Part shown: positions 9,801-19,703 of the stretch, piece by piece | How positions within the stretch are numbered: the first letter of the stretch is position 1 | Layout: the number at the start of each line of letters is the position of its first letter | DNA from: Pseudolysobacter antarcticus | Lineage (GTDB): Bacteria > Pseudomonadota > Gammaproteobacteria > Xanthomonadales > Rhodanobacteraceae | Direction of reading: 5' to 3' | Assembly: GCF_004168365.1 (NCBI RefSeq) | Contig: NZ_CP035704.1 | Coordinates: 2,418,001 to 2,482,000 of the forward strand | DNA: 64,000 nucleotides | Translations under genes and position numbers: made by a program | Notes under the pieces: model-generated | The model's database searches: none | The model's input: only the letters and a program-made list of their open reading frames with translations | Told to the model about the DNA's origin: nothing

Positions 9801-11123
9801 GTGCTTTCTGACGAGAGGCTCCTTGACTCGCTGCAGACTCATGCGCTCCGTTACCTGTTGGACGAGGCCGATCCGAGCACGGGTTTGGTCGCGGACAGCA
9901 CCATGCCCGGTACAGTGTGCAGCATCGCCGCTGTGGGCATGGCACTGGCGAGTTATCCGCTCGCGTTCGAGCACGGACTGGTCACCCGCAGCGAGGCTGC
10001 CGCGCGCACCTTACGCTTGTTGCGTCTATTTCACGATAGTCCGCAGAGTGAGGCGGCCGACGCGACCGGATACCGCGGCTTCTACTATCACTTCCTGGAT
10101 ATGCAGACCGGTCGTCGGGCTTGGGACAGCGAGTTGTCCACCATCGACACCGCCCTGCTATTGGCCGGCACACTGGCCGCGGCGGCATTCTTCGATACAG
10201 ACGCCCCAGACGAGCGCGAGATCAACACGCTGGCCGATGCGCTCTATCGCCGGGCCGACTGGGAATGGGCACTGGATGGCGGTCTCACGCTAAGCCATGG
10301 TTGGCGTCCGGAATCTGGATTTCTGCCGTACCGGTGGAAGGGGTACGACGAGGCGCTGATTCTGTACGTCCTTGCGCTGGGTTCGCCGACCCACCCTATC
10401 CCTGCGGAAAGCTATGTGGCGTGGACCGCAACCTACACGTGGAAATGCATCTACGGCCAAGAGCTGCTATACGCTGGTCCGCTTTTCATCCATCAGTATT
10501 CGCACCTGTGGATCGACTTCCGCGGGATCCAGGATGCCTACATGCGTGGCAAGGGCATCGACTACTTCGAAAACTCGCGCCGCGCCACGTTGGTGCAGCG
10601 TGAATATGCTATGCGCAATCCACTCGGCTTTGCCGGGTACAGCGAATGCTGCTGGGGATTCACGGCCTGCCATGGTCCGGGGCCGGACACGCTTAGCGTC
10701 GATGGCATCGAGCGGCGATTCCTCGGATACAGTGCTCGCAGCGCGCCCTTTGGTCCGGACGACGGTACCATCGCCACATGGGCCGCGGTCGCATCCCTCC
10801 CGTTCGCGCCCGAAGTCGTGCTACCGACGCTGCGCCGATTCAGACAGATGCACGTTGGCGCGACCGGCCGCTACGGATTCGAGTCCACTTTCAATCCCAC
10901 CTACCCGTCCGCGGACGGCCAACAACCGGGCTGGGTTTGTCCATGGATCTACGGTATCGACCAAGGCGCGCTGGCGTTGATGATCGAGAATTATCGAACC
11001 GGATCGACGTGGGAAGGAATGAAGCGATCTCCTTGGATCGTACGAGGGCTGCGACGCGCCGGCTTCGACGGTGGCTGGCTGCGCGGATCACACGCTCTAG
11101 CGGTAATGCACTCCGCACCATGA
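9801..11123 (+). CDS. Glycoamylase-like / GH144-type glycoside hydrolase
   Basis: About 440 residues forming what should be an alpha/alpha-barrel. The conserved block G-F-Y-Y-H-F-L-D-M-x-T-G-R-R, then E-L-S-T-I-D-T-A-L-L, and later W-K-G-Y-D-E-A and G-I-D-Q-G-A-L, are typical of the glycoamylase-like family (Pfam Glycoamylase, CAZy GH144) that acts on beta-1,2-glucans. No signal peptide is visible, so it is probably cytoplasmic. The GTG at 9801 is preferred because GGGAGG lies six bases upstream; an in-frame ATG at 9786 lacks a good ribosome binding site. It lies 58 bases after the phosphoketolase stop and is probably cotranscribed with it. Confidence 0.85.
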   Translation: MLSDERLLDSLQTHALRYLLDEADPSTGLVADSTMPGTVCSIAAVGMALASYPLAFEHGLVTRSEAAARTLRLLRLFHDSPQSEAADATGYRGFYYHFLDMQTGRRAWDSELSTIDTALLLAGTLAAAAFFDTDAPDEREINTLADALYRRADWEWALDGGLTLSHGWRPESGFLPYRWKGYDEALILYVLALGSPTHPIPAESYVAWTATYTWKCIYGQELLYAGPLFIHQYSHLWIDFRGIQDAYMRGKGIDYFENSRRATLVQREYAMRNPLGFAGYSECCWGFTACHGPGPDTLSVDGIERRFLGYSARSAPFGPDDGTIATWAAVASLPFAPEVVLPTLRRFRQMHVGATGRYGFESTFNPTYPSADGQQPGWVCPWIYGIDQGALALMIENYRTGSTWEGMKRSPWIVRGLRRAGFDGGWLRGSHALAVMHSAP

Positions 11124-11164
11124 GACTTTCCTCTAACCGGCTGAGATTGGGCGCAAATCAGGAA

Positions 11165-14100
11165 TCAGCTTGCTTGCGATTCGAGATGAGAAATGGGGTT
11201 CCGCTTTTCCCTCGTGCGTAGCTGACGCACTACCACCAGTCGAAACGCTGCGGGAAGAACGAGCATGGATAAGAGCGGCGCGGTGAGCATGCCTCCTACC
11301 ATCGGCGCAGCAATGCGTTGCATAACTTCGGAGCCGGCACCGTGACCGAGCAGGACGGGCAGCAGACCTGCCATGATGACCGCAACGGTCATCGCCTTGG
11401 GGCGCACGCGCTGCACCGCGCCTTCGCGGATCGCGTCGTCCAGCTCGGCCAAGCCTGAGCGTGGATTCCGTTCCAGCTGACGATCCCATGCGTGGCGCAG
11501 GTACAACATCATAACCACGCCAAACTCCGCGGCCACGCCGGCCAGCGCGATGAAACCGATCATGGTCGCCACGGAAACCGCATGGCCGAGTAGCCAGATC
11601 AGCCAGAGCCCACCGACCAGCGCCAGCGGTACGCTCGCCATGATCAGTGACGCGTCGCTCATGCGTCGGAACACCGCGTAGATCAGCACAAATACGATGA
11701 TCAGGACGACGGGCACGACCAGGGTCAGACGACGCATCGCTTGCGCCAGGTATTCAAACTGGCCTGACCACGCCACGGTGATTCCCGGCGGCAGCTTCAC
11801 CTGCTGCGCAACCGCGTGTTGCAGGTCGGCCACCACCGCGCCGAGATCACGACCGGCGGTGTCGACATACACATAGGTTGCGAGCTGGCCGTTCTCGCTT
11901 TTCAGCATCGGCGGCCCGGCGACCACCCGGATATCGGCGACCTGCGACAGCGTCAGTTGCGCACCGCCGGCGGCCACGATCGGCAACTCGCGCAATGCCG
12001 CCAACGAATCGCGCTCGGCACGCGGATAGCGCAGCACGATCGGGTAGCGTTCGCGGCCTTCGAAGGTTTGCCCGATCGGGTCACCACCGACGACGGTGGC
12101 GATCAGCTGCTGCACCTGTTGCTGGGTCAGTCCGTAGCGGGCCGCATCGGTGCGTCGAATCTGCACGTCGACATAACGCCCGTTGGCCGCACGTTCGGCA
12201 ATCGCCGTACTCACCCCCGGCACGCTACGCGCCACAGCCTCGATCTGGTCGGCAACGGTCTGCAAGGTATCCACATCTGCACCGAGTACCTTGATGCCAA
12301 TCGGACTCTTGATGCCGGTGGCCAGCATGTCGATGCGATTGCGAATCGGCGGTACGAAAAGGTTGGTCAGGCCGGGCACGTGCACGGCCAGGTTCAGCTC
12401 GACCTTCAGCTTGTCCATGGTCATGCCCGGACGCCACTGGTCCTTCGGCTTGAAGGTGATCGTAGTCTCGAACATCTCCATCGGCGCGGGGTCGGTCGCT
12501 GTGTCGGCACGGCCGGCCTTGCCGAATACGTGGTCGACCTCAGGCACGGTCTTGATCATGCGGTCGGTGAGCTGCAACAGTTGCGAGGCCTTGCCCGCGG
12601 ACAGGCCCGGCAAGGCGGTGGGCATGTACAGCAAGGTGCCTTCATCCATCGCCGGCATGAACTCGCTGCCAAGTTGGCTGAGCGGAACCAGCGCCGTGAG
12701 CAGCAACAGGCCGGCAAACACCAACGTTGCTTTCGGATAGTGCAGCACCGCCTCCAAGATCGGTCGATACAGCGCGATCAAGCCGCGATTTAGCGGGTTT
12801 TCGCGTTCAGCACGAATGCGTCCGCGCACCAGATAGCCCATCAACACCGGCACCAAGGTCACCGCCAGTCCTGCGGCGGCAGCCATCGCGTAGGTCTTGG
12901 TGAAGGCTAGCGGCTTGAATAATTTGCCCTCCTGTCCTTCCAGTGCGAACACCGGGATGAACGACAGCGCGATGATCAGCAGACTGACGAACAACGCCGG
13001 TCCCACCTCGGCCGCGGCCTCGCCAATCAGCGACCAGCGTGCCGCACCCTGAGGCTCCTCGCCCGCGTGTGCGTCGCGCCAATGCTCCAGATGCTTGTGC
13101 GTATTCTCGATCATCACGACCGCCGCATCGACCATCGCGCCGATCGCAATAGCGATGCCGCCGAGTGACATCAGATTGGCCGATACACCTTGAAGATGCA
13201 GTGCGATGAATGCAGCGAGCACGCCCAGTGGCAGGGTGACAACTGCCACTAACGCCGAGCGCAAGTGGCCGAGGAAAAGCACGCACACGATCGCTACGAC
13301 CAGGAACTCTTCCAGCAGCTTGCCCCACAGGTTTTCCACAGCGGCATCGATCAACTGCGAGCGGTCGTAGGTCGGTACGATCTCGACACCGGCAGGCAGG
13401 CTGCGTTTAAGTTCACCGAGCTTCGCCTTGACTGCCGCGATCGCGGCTTTCGCGTTCTTGCCCGAACGCAGCACGATGATGCCGCCGGCCACTTCTCCTT
13501 GGCCATCCAGTTCGGCGATGCCGCGACGGAATGTGGGTCCGCGGCGCACCGTGGCGAGATCGCGCAACAGTGTCGGTACACCGTTCGCATTGGTCGTGAT
13601 CGGCACGCACTCGAAGTCCTCGCGGGTGTGCAGGTAGCCCTCGCTGCGCACCATCAACTCGGCCTCACCCTGCTCGATCACCGAGCCGCCATTGGCGCCA
13701 TTGGCCGCGCGTACCGCCTCCACCAATTGCGCCACCGTGGCGCCATGCGCGGCCAGCGCTTGTGGATTGGGCACGATCTGCCACGCGCGCTCCATGCCAC
13801 CCATACTGGCGACCTCGGCGACGTCCGGCACCGTCTTGAGTTGATAGCGCAGGAACCAGTCCTGCAACGCGCGCAACTGGCCCAGATCATGCTGCCCGGT
13901 GCGGTCGATCAGCGCGTACTCGTAGATCCAGCCGAGGCCAGTGGCGTCAGGACCCAGTGATGGATTGACCCCGGCTGGCAACCGATCTCGCACCTGGCTC
14001 AGGTATTCCAACACCCGTGAGCGTGCCCAGTACAAATCGGTGCTGTCGTCGAACAGCACATAGACGTACGAATCACCGAAGAATGAATAGGCACGTACGG

Positions 14101-14341
14101 TTCTGGCGCCGGGCACCGACAGCATCGTCGTGGCCAGCGGATAGGTGATCTGATCCTCGATGACCTGCGGCGATTGCCCGACCCAACTGGTACGGATGAT
14201 GACCTGGGTGTCCGACAGATCCGGCAGCGCATCGACCGGCGTACGCAGGATCGAGAACACGCCGACCGCCGCCAGCGTCAATGCAGCCAGTAGTACAAAC
14301 ACACGGTTCGCGATCGCGGCGCGGATCAGGCTGGCGATCAT
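11165..14341 (-). CDS. cusA: Heavy-metal RND efflux pump, CusA/CzcA family
   Basis: Inner-membrane proton-driven pump of the heavy-metal RND type, 1058 residues, the usual length. It starts with the typical [13 protein letters not shown] helix, and contains the D-A-x-P-D-L-S-D-x-Q-V signature near residue 35. The [15 protein letters not shown] helix near residue 395 carries the proton-relay aspartate, and a duplicated repressor-of-primase-like half follows. It is the last gene of a minus-strand operon; its ATG overlaps the cusB stop as ATGA. With a CusB carrying His/Met-rich repeats, Cu(I)/Ag(I) is the likely substrate, although the CzcA branch (Zn/Co/Cd) cannot be excluded from sequence alone. 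Confidence 0.95.
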   Translation of the reverse strand: MIASLIRAAIANRVFVLLAALTLAAVGVFSILRTPVDALPDLSDTQVIIRTSWVGQSPQVIEDQITYPLATTMLSVPGARTVRAYSFFGDSYVYVLFDDSTDLYWARSRVLEYLSQVRDRLPAGVNPSLGPDATGLGWIYEYALIDRTGQHDLGQLRALQDWFLRYQLKTVPDVAEVASMGGMERAWQIVPNPQALAAHGATVAQLVEAVRAANGANGGSVIEQGEAELMVRSEGYLHTREDFECVPITTNANGVPTLLRDLATVRRGPTFRRGIAELDGQGEVAGGIIVLRSGKNAKAAIAAVKAKLGELKRSLPAGVEIVPTYDRSQLIDAAVENLWGKLLEEFLVVAIVCVLFLGHLRSALVAVVTLPLGVLAAFIALHLQGVSANLMSLGGIAIAIGAMVDAAVVMIENTHKHLEHWRDAHAGEEPQGAARWSLIGEAAAEVGPALFVSLLIIALSFIPVFALEGQEGKLFKPLAFTKTYAMAAAAGLAVTLVPVLMGYLVRGRIRAERENPLNRGLIALYRPILEAVLHYPKATLVFAGLLLLTALVPLSQLGSEFMPAMDEGTLLYMPTALPGLSAGKASQLLQLTDRMIKTVPEVDHVFGKAGRADTATDPAPMEMFETTITFKPKDQWRPGMTMDKLKVELNLAVHVPGLTNLFVPPIRNRIDMLATGIKSPIGIKVLGADVDTLQTVADQIEAVARSVPGVSTAIAERAANGRYVDVQIRRTDAARYGLTQQQVQQLIATVVGGDPIGQTFEGRERYPIVLRYPRAERDSLAALRELPIVAAGGAQLTLSQVADIRVVAGPPMLKSENGQLATYVYVDTAGRDLGAVVADLQHAVAQQVKLPPGITVAWSGQFEYLAQAMRRLTLVVPVVLIIVFVLIYAVFRRMSDASLIMASVPLALVGGLWLIWLLGHAVSVATMIGFIALAGVAAEFGVVMMLYLRHAWDRQLERNPRSGLAELDDAIREGAVQRVRPKAMTVAVIMAGLLPVLLGHGAGSEVMQRIAAPMVGGMLTAPLLSMLVLPAAFRLVVVRQLRTREKRNPISHLESQAS

Positions 14342-15744
14342 GGTTTACCACCGGTCGGGATCGTGTGCCCGTCGTGCGACGTGTCGGAGGGCATCGTGTG
14401 CCCCTGATGCGAGGTGCCGGACTCAGCGGGAATCGTGTGTCCCTCATGCGAGGTGTGCGATGTTGCTGGATCGGCTGCACTGCCCGGTGGCGCTGCACTT
14501 GGCGCTTGGGCATCGCGCATGCGCTCCAGTGCGCCGGACAAGCTCGCCTCCGAATCAATGAGGAACTGGCCAGAAATGACGATCTTCTCGCCGCCCAGCA
14601 GACCATGCAGGATTTCGGTGTAGCCATCGCCCGAACGACCGATGCGTACGGCGACGGGCCGGAAATGGTCAGCCGAATCCACCACGATCACGCGGGTCTG
14701 CTGGCCCGTCGCGATCAGCGCTTCGTCCGGCACGACCGGCACCGCTTCGCCGTGGACGGGACTCAGTTGCACGCTGACGAACATGCCCGGACTCAAGAGG
14801 CCGTCGGGATTGGTCAACACGATGCGCGCGCGCTGCGTTCGGGTCGCGCTGTCGATATCCGGCAGCAGCGTTTCGACGCTACCGTGAAATTCCCGACCAG
14901 CTAGCGAATCCACGGTGACCGTCGCCGGCGTACCGTCGCCAACGGTGCCGGCCGCTGCCTGCGGCAACGCCGCTTCGACCCAAACCGTCGCTAGACCATT
15001 CAACGTCATCAGCGTTTGCCCGGCACTGACGCGCTGGCCTTCGCGCACGTCCAGCGTGGTCACCACGCCGGCTTGCGGCGCATGCAAGGTGATCGCCGCG
15101 CCGCTTCCGCGAGGGGCGCTGCGAATGTCCGCCGGCGTCAGACCCAGCACCTGCAGCCGCTCCCGCGCGGCACTGCGCAACGCTTTCGCATCCGCTGACT
15201 GTGCTTGCTGCAGTGCGCCGTATTCAGCCAACGCACTGTTCCACTGCGGCGCCAGCAGCTCGGCCAGCGTTTCGCCTGTGGTCACCTTTGTATACGGCGC
15301 GCGCACCTGCAATTTGCTGATCACCGCATCGACGCGAGCGCTGACGATGGTGGCCTCGCGCAAATTCCATGTGATAGTTCCGGGGACCCGCAGCGCAGTT
15401 GACAAGATCCGGCGCTCGACCGGCGCGGTCCTGATGCCCAGATTCTGCACGGTGGCCGGATCGATACGCACGCCGCCGCTAGGCGAGTCCCCATCTGCAT
15501 ATTTTGGCACCATCGCCATACCCATCGGCGATTTGCCGGGCTTGGGGAAATGCTGCGCTGGCTCCATCGGGTCGTACCAATACAACACCTTGTCGACGGA
15601 AGCCGGCGATGTCGCCCGCGTGCTTGCGCTTGCGCTTGCGCTTGCGGGTGCGGGCGTGCCGTGCCGACGGCCGCCGAGATAAACAATGACAAGCAGCAAA
15701 ATCGCGAACAACACCGCGATCGAAATCAACAATGGACGCTTCAT
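14338..15744 (-). CDS. cusB: RND periplasmic adaptor (CusB-like) with His-rich C-terminal repeats
   Basis: Membrane-fusion protein linking the inner-membrane pump to the outer-membrane channel, 468 residues. An N-terminal membrane anchor (about residues 5-25) is followed by an Ala/Ser repeat. A heavy-metal-binding Y-x-D-P-M segment (about residues 55-90, with [12 protein letters not shown]) comes next, then the alpha-hairpin, lipoyl and beta-barrel domains. The last 45 residues hold three copies of T-S-H-x-G-H-T-(I/M)-P, likely extra metal ligands. The ATG at 15744 has a GGAGG ribosome binding site nine bases upstream. Both ends overlap neighbours as ATGA, indicating tight translational coupling with cusC and cusA. 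Confidence 0.93.
   Translation of the reverse strand: MKRPLLISIAVLFAILLLVIVYLGGRRHGTPAPASASASASTRATSPASVDKVLYWYDPMEPAQHFPKPGKSPMGMAMVPKYADGDSPSGGVRIDPATVQNLGIRTAPVERRILSTALRVPGTITWNLREATIVSARVDAVISKLQVRAPYTKVTTGETLAELLAPQWNSALAEYGALQQAQSADAKALRSAARERLQVLGLTPADIRSAPRGSGAAITLHAPQAGVVTTLDVREGQRVSAGQTLMTLNGLATVWVEAALPQAAAGTVGDGTPATVTVDSLAGREFHGSVETLLPDIDSATRTQRARIVLTNPDGLLSPGMFVSVQLSPVHGEAVPVVPDEALIATGQQTRVIVVDSADHFRPVAVRIGRSGDGYTEILHGLLGGEKIVISGQFLIDSEASLSGALERMRDAQAPSAAPPGSAADPATSHTSHEGHTIPAESGTSHQGHTMPSDTSHDGHTIPTGGKP
15622..15645 (-). repeat. In-frame hexanucleotide repeat in cusB
   Basis: Four exact tandem copies of GCAAGC (minus strand) encode the alternating Ala-Ser run just after the membrane anchor of the CusB-like protein. 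Slippage by whole units would lengthen or shorten the linker without a frameshift. Confidence 0.8.
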
Positions 15745-17012
15745 GGCGTCACCTCCGAGGGCAGTAAGTAGGCCAGCGACGCCCACAAACGGCCGCGCGC
15801 AGCGAGCGCCTCGGCATAGCTCAGGCGCAGTTCGATTTCATCGCGGCGGGCATCAAGCCACGGTTGCAATACTCCACCACCGCGATAGCTGGCCAGTGCG
15901 GTCTGCACACGGTCTCGCGCGAGCGGTAGCAGGGTTTCCTCGTAGCGCTCGATCTGGCGATTCCAGCCTTGCCAGGTGGCCGCGGCGCGCGCTATGGCTT
16001 CCTGCTGGGCGCGCCGTGCATCTTCATGATCGGCTTGTGCGGCATCTCGCTGTGCTTGTTTTGCGCTGATGCCACGGTCTTGGCGGTTACGCGAAAACAG
16101 CGGCAAGCTGACGCTGAACTGCACCGAGACCATGTCCGACAACCCTGGTGCACGCTGGCCGTACATGGCACTCACGCTCCAATCGGGACGCTTGGCGGCA
16201 CGCGCCTGGTCGAGCGCGGCTTGCGCGACGTGCTCACGCGCCGCCCACGCCTGCATCGGCGCGTGTGCGTCGATGGACTTCTGCAGGCTTTCCGGGTTGA
16301 CCGGCAGTCGGCTGAAGTCGGGTGCCTCGGCGAGATCACCGCTAATCGGCCCGACCCAGCGCTGCAGACTGGCTTGCGCTGCCGCGCGATCCGCGTCGAT
16401 GGCTTCCAGACGGTTATCGAGCAAGGCGGCCGCCGCGCGTGTGGCCAGGGCATCGGACGCGCCGCCTTCGCCGCCACGCAATCGCGCTTGCGTGGTCTGC
16501 ACGGCCAGTGCGCTCTCGTTGTGCAATTCGACGAGTAGCGACTGCGCACGCTCCGTGGCCCATACAGCGATCCATGCATCCGCGATGCGTTCCTGCACCG
16601 TCTGCGTGGTAGCCACGCGGTTCGCTTGCGCCGCATTAATCTGAGCGTCGGCCAACCCCCGCTCGGCAGCGCGCGCCGCACGCGATGGGATAGTTTGCAT
16701 CACACCGATCGTGCGCATCGTCATGCCATCCGAGCGGAAGCTGAAAGCGCCCGGTGCGGTCACCGGAAAGTTGGCGACACCGAACGTTAGTGCCGGATCC
16801 GGCAAACGTCCGGCACGCACGGCCTCGTCGCGCATCGCAGCAAGGTCGGAGTCGCGCGCATCAAGCTGCGGCGCATGCGCCAAGCCGCGGTGGACCGCCG
16901 CTGCGAACGTCAGCGGCGGTTCGACGGCATGCGCCGTCATGGCCGAAGCGGCACAAAGAATGGTAGCCAGACGCAACGCCGGCCGGCGTTGGGCAAAAGG
17001 AACTGGGAACAT
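15741..17012 (-). CDS. cusC: Outer-membrane efflux protein (CusC/CzcC, TolC family)
   Basis: TolC-family outer-membrane channel, 423 residues, with a signal peptide (about residues 1-29 ending A-H-A). Two coiled-coil-rich repeats follow, with the family pattern R-x-G-R-L-P-D-P-A-L near residue 70 and G-x-x-x-S-x-x-L-P-L-F near residue 290. It lacks a lipobox, unlike many CusC proteins, so it is closer to the CzcC style. It is cotranscribed with the adaptor and pump downstream and preceded by a small Cys-rich secreted protein. Confidence 0.9.
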   Translation of the reverse strand: MFPVPFAQRRPALRLATILCAASAMTAHAVEPPLTFAAAVHRGLAHAPQLDARDSDLAAMRDEAVRAGRLPDPALTFGVANFPVTAPGAFSFRSDGMTMRTIGVMQTIPSRAARAAERGLADAQINAAQANRVATTQTVQERIADAWIAVWATERAQSLLVELHNESALAVQTTQARLRGGEGGASDALATRAAAALLDNRLEAIDADRAAAQASLQRWVGPISGDLAEAPDFSRLPVNPESLQKSIDAHAPMQAWAAREHVAQAALDQARAAKRPDWSVSAMYGQRAPGLSDMVSVQFSVSLPLFSRNRQDRGISAKQAQRDAAQADHEDARRAQQEAIARAAATWQGWNRQIERYEETLLPLARDRVQTALASYRGGGVLQPWLDARRDEIELRLSYAEALAARGRLWASLAYLLPSEVTP

Positions 17013-17092
17013 GGGTCAACACTCCGTCGATCTATAATCGCAGCGCGCCGCTGAGGCACGCTGCCACATCGGTCAAGTCACGACGCGACAGA

Positions 17093-17521
17093 TCAAATCA
17101 GGAATGAGCAGAACAGTACTCTCGGCACAGGCGGCGGTGTTCGATGGTGATTGCGCCACGCCAAGGCTCGGTCCGATTGCCCGGCAACGATGGCAACCGA
17201 CATCAGCATCGGTGGGATTGATGCCAGCGCACTGAGCGGCACCGATGGCGCACGCGCGTCGACTTGGGTGGCATGGTCCGGCACGCAGTGTTGCTGGCAC
17301 AGGGGCGTGGATATTGCGCGTTGCATATCAGGACAGTCGGCATCCATGGCTGCCATCGGGTCCGCCGATGTCATCTCAGTCACCCGACCTGTACTCTGCG
17401 GCGTCATCGGGCAAACATGCGCCGCCAACGCGACTTGCTGCCAAACCATCAGCAGCGTCACCAGCCAGATGAGGCGGCGGCGGGTGGCGCAGCGGAAGCG
17501 GAAGCGGAAGCGACGAGGCAT
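17093..17521 (-). CDS. Small Cys-rich secreted protein heading the cus operon
   Basis: A 142-residue protein with a very basic N-region (R-F-R-F-R-F-R followed by R-R-R), a hydrophobic signal segment ending about residue 35, and a mature part with cysteines in V-C-P-M-T, D-C-P-D-M and L-C-Q-Q-H-C contexts, suitable for metal binding in the periplasm. I do not recognise a named family; its place at the head of an HME-RND operon recalls CzcI or CopL-like proteins. The start at 17521 is chosen because the signal peptide begins there. A TTGAC-N4-GTCAA dyad lies about 35 bases upstream. Confidence 0.65.
   Translation of the reverse strand: MPRRFRFRFRCATRRRLIWLVTLLMVWQQVALAAHVCPMTPQSTGRVTEMTSADPMAAMDADCPDMQRAISTPLCQQHCVPDHATQVDARAPSVPLSALASIPPMLMSVAIVAGQSDRALAWRNHHRTPPPVPRVLFCSFLI
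17492..17511 (-). repeat. Hexanucleotide repeat in a signal-peptide N-region
   Basis: Three and a third copies of a GCGGAA unit (plus strand) encode alternating Arg-Phe residues at the very start of the small Cys-rich protein. Confidence 0.75.
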
Positions 17522-17555
17522 GATGCGTAATCTACCTTGAATCACGGAATCTGAC

Positions 17556-17569
17556 TTGACGTAGGTCAA
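17556..17569. promoter_or_regulatory. FNR/ANR-like dyad upstream of the cus operon
   Basis: TTGAC and GTCAA arms with a four-base spacer resemble the FNR/ANR box (TTGAT-N4-ATCAA) with one change per arm. On the minus strand the left arm could double as a TTGACC -35 element for the small Cys-rich gene. Oxygen- or redox-linked control is an inference. Confidence 0.35.
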
Positions 17570-17637
17570 CTGGGAGGCTCGGACTTCGCCCCCCTGAACC
17601 GCGAAACCAACACGCAACGCTATCAGGATATCCGCGC

Positions 17638-18438
17638 TCATGGTGCAAGAAATCCGTTTTCAAGATACGCCGCGTCGAACTCGAAAATCACGCTGGAGTC
17701 GGCCCGAATCAGGTCCTCATTTTTGTCCTTGTAGTGGAGACGGCTCAGTACGTCTTTAATCACGTTGAGCCGTGCAGCGTGTTTATCGTCAGCTCGCACG
17801 ATGATCCAAGGCGCTATGAGGTTGTGCGTACGCGTGAGCATGTCGTTGCGCGCCACGCTGTATTGTTTCCAATACTTAATCGCCTGATCGTCGATCGGAC
17901 TGAGTTTCCATTGCTTCAAGGGATTCGTTTTTCGCTTTTTCAGTCGATGTTTTTGTTCCGGCTTTCCGATGTCCAAGTAATATTTAAGCAGCTTGATGCC
18001 GGAGCGGACCAACATATGTTCGAAGCCCGAAACCGAGTCCATAAATTCCTCGTACTCGGCGTCGCTGCAAAAGCCCATGACGCGTTCAACGCCAGCGCGG
18101 TTGTACCAACTACGATTGAAGATTACGAGCTCCTGCTCTGACGGAAGATGCGGAACATAGCGCTGGAAATACCAAGATGCGCGATCCTTGTCAGAGGGTT
18201 TTCCTAACGCGATGACTCGCGTCTCTCGTGGGCTCAAGTGCTGAACGATGCGCTTGATGGTACCGTCTTTCCCAGCGGCGTCGCGGCCTTCCAAGATGAT
18301 CAGGATTTTGTCATTGCACTGGATAAAGTGCCGCTGCAACTTCACCAGTTCAATTTGGAGCTGCAGCAAACTTTTCTTGTAGGCTTGCTTTGAGATCGAG
18401 GTCGTATCGATCGCCCTGCTAGGTGCTGTTTTGCTCAT
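17638..18438 (-). CDS. ppk2: Polyphosphate kinase 2
   Basis: PPK2-family kinase of 266 residues that transfers phosphate between polyphosphate and nucleotides in the cytosol. The Walker A G-R-D-A-A-G-K-D-G-T is near residue 50 and the Walker B region F-N-R-S-W-Y-N-R-A-G-V-E near residue 107. The lid-loop arginines R-E-T-R and Y-F-Q-R-Y are present. The one-domain length is that of short PPK2 enzymes. A GGAG ribosome binding site precedes the ATG. It stands beside copper genes; polyphosphate metabolism is known to affect metal tolerance, but a direct link here is inference. Confidence 0.95.
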   Translation of the reverse strand: MSKTAPSRAIDTTSISKQAYKKSLLQLQIELVKLQRHFIQCNDKILIILEGRDAAGKDGTIKRIVQHLSPRETRVIALGKPSDKDRASWYFQRYVPHLPSEQELVIFNRSWYNRAGVERVMGFCSDAEYEEFMDSVSGFEHMLVRSGIKLLKYYLDIGKPEQKHRLKKRKTNPLKQWKLSPIDDQAIKYWKQYSVARNDMLTRTHNLIAPWIIVRADDKHAARLNVIKDVLSRLHYKDKNEDLIRADSSVIFEFDAAYLENGFLAP

Positions 18439-18573
18439 CCGGCGCTCCTCAAGATATTCAATATCATCGCGCGGCGAAAATCCGGTTTCGTGTGACGAAT
18501 GGGATAACGTGCACGCAAAACTTACGCATGAGTGGCATACGCTCGATTTTGCTTTCCAAGTGATGTATGACCA

Positions 18574-18828
18574 CTACCCGCAGCAACCGCCCTTGGTTTT
18601 TTGGCCTTGAGCGGTGAGACTTTCACCGGTGCCATAGCCAGCTTCCTCGACAGCCGACTTCAGCTGCGCGCGTGAGGTGAGTCGTTCATCGAACTGCACC
18701 GTTGCTGCGCTATCGGATAGCGATACATCGACATCCTTGACGCCATTGATCGCCTTGAGCGCCGTCGCAACTTTGCCGGTGCAGCCGCCACAGGTCATGC
18801 CGGTTACTGTCAAATGTTCGGTTTGCAT
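18574..18828 (-). CDS. copZ: HMA-domain copper chaperone (CopZ-like), second copy
   Basis: An 84-residue heavy-metal-associated domain with the Cu(I)-binding loop G-M-T-C-G-G-C (C13, C16) and a C-terminal C-C-G. It closely resembles the protein at 5593-5844 in layout and ending, so the two are probably paralogues. It would pass Cu(I) to a P-type ATPase such as CopA at 25484. A short region separates it from the downstream PPK2 gene on the same strand. Confidence 0.93.
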   Translation of the reverse strand: MQTEHLTVTGMTCGGCTGKVATALKAINGVKDVDVSLSDSAATVQFDERLTSRAQLKSAVEEAGYGTGESLTAQGQKTKGGCCG

Positions 18829-18937
18829 TCGGATTCTCCATTCATCGTTGAGTTAAAGTGCAATGGGCCCAACCGCCGCCGGGTTGGACCTGAAATTCCA
18901 TCATTGGGCCAAATCTATCCATCGTTTGATCTCGCAA

Positions 18938-19207
18938 TCAACGAGGACGTTGAGCACCAAGCAGAAACACGTTGTACAGGGGCACCCAGATCAACGCGAT
19001 GAACCAGCCGTACCCGTAGCTCTCTGCCAGTCCGAGACAGAAGCTAGTCCAACTCAGCCATTCGAATCCCGGCAGAAGCTTGATCCATGCCGAATACATG
19101 GCGTGGGCGGGAAACAACAAATCGAACGCGACGCACAAGCTAAAGACGATGGCGAGAAAAAGGCTCGTCGCGAACCCGGCCGCTTTGAGAGAAATGCCTG
19201 TGCTCAT
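18938..19207 (-). CDS. Small membrane protein (DUF5676-like)
   Basis: An 89-residue inner-membrane protein with two hydrophobic segments (about residues 8-35 and 55-80) and a G-Y-G-W-F-I-A-L-I-W-V-P-L-Y motif near its end, the pattern of DUF5676 proteins. Function is unknown; the family is regularly found with copper chaperones and YHS proteins. The ATG at 19207 is chosen because it overlaps the stop of the upstream YHS gene (ATGA), indicating coupling. Confidence 0.75.
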   Translation of the reverse strand: MSTGISLKAAGFATSLFLAIVFSLCVAFDLLFPAHAMYSAWIKLLPGFEWLSWTSFCLGLAESYGYGWFIALIWVPLYNVFLLGAQRPR

Positions 19208-19515
19208 GTTGAATGATCTCCATGCGCCATCAGATGAGGTGGCTGGTTGGCGTACTTTTCGGGCGCGGCATCGAATTTTTCCAAGCACTCGCGCGAGCAG
19301 AAACGGGCTTGAGCGCCGTCATGCATGCTCGCGTAACCAGCCCCGGCGTCTACATGCATACCGCATACGGGATCCGTGCCACTGGCTAAAAAATCGGCGT
19401 TCGGGCTTGAGTGGTCGCGATGATGCCCGCCATGACCCACATGCGCGCCGCATCCGAACCGCATCATGAAATAGAAAAACGCGGCAAAGAACAGAAAGCC
19501 GACCAAGCCACTCAT
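19204..19515 (-). CDS. Membrane-anchored YHS-domain protein
   Basis: A 103-residue protein with an N-terminal transmembrane segment (about residues 3-20), a His-rich stretch (H-V-G-H-G-G-H-H-R-D-H), and a YHS domain (about residues 47-90) starting D-P-V-C-G-M and containing F-C-S-R-E-C-L-E-K-F. YHS domains occur in metal ATPases and are thought to bind metal through cysteines. It is translationally coupled to the DUF5676-like gene. The same domain is fused to the CopA ATPase at 25484, so this may be a free-standing partner. Confidence 0.88.
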   Translation of the reverse strand: MSGLVGFLFFAAFFYFMMRFGCGAHVGHGGHHRDHSSPNADFLASGTDPVCGMHVDAGAGYASMHDGAQARFCSRECLEKFDAAPEKYANQPPHLMAHGDHST

Positions 19516-19703
19516 TTGAATCTCCTTATCACGTCACAGCACCGCGTTTCGCGTTCGTCGACGATGCGATAAAGAAGTTGCTGGCCGCATTTCGTCGTGA
19601 TCTACATTACCCCTCTATGCGCTTCGCATCTGTTCGCTAACGCACCTAGGCAATAATCGACTGTGTGTTAGTGATATCGCGATCCAGAATCAACGCCGGT
19701 TTC

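Noticed and set aside
11816-12793. Long plus-strand open frame opposite cusA
   Set aside because: Shadow of the cusA coding strand; no recognisable motif.
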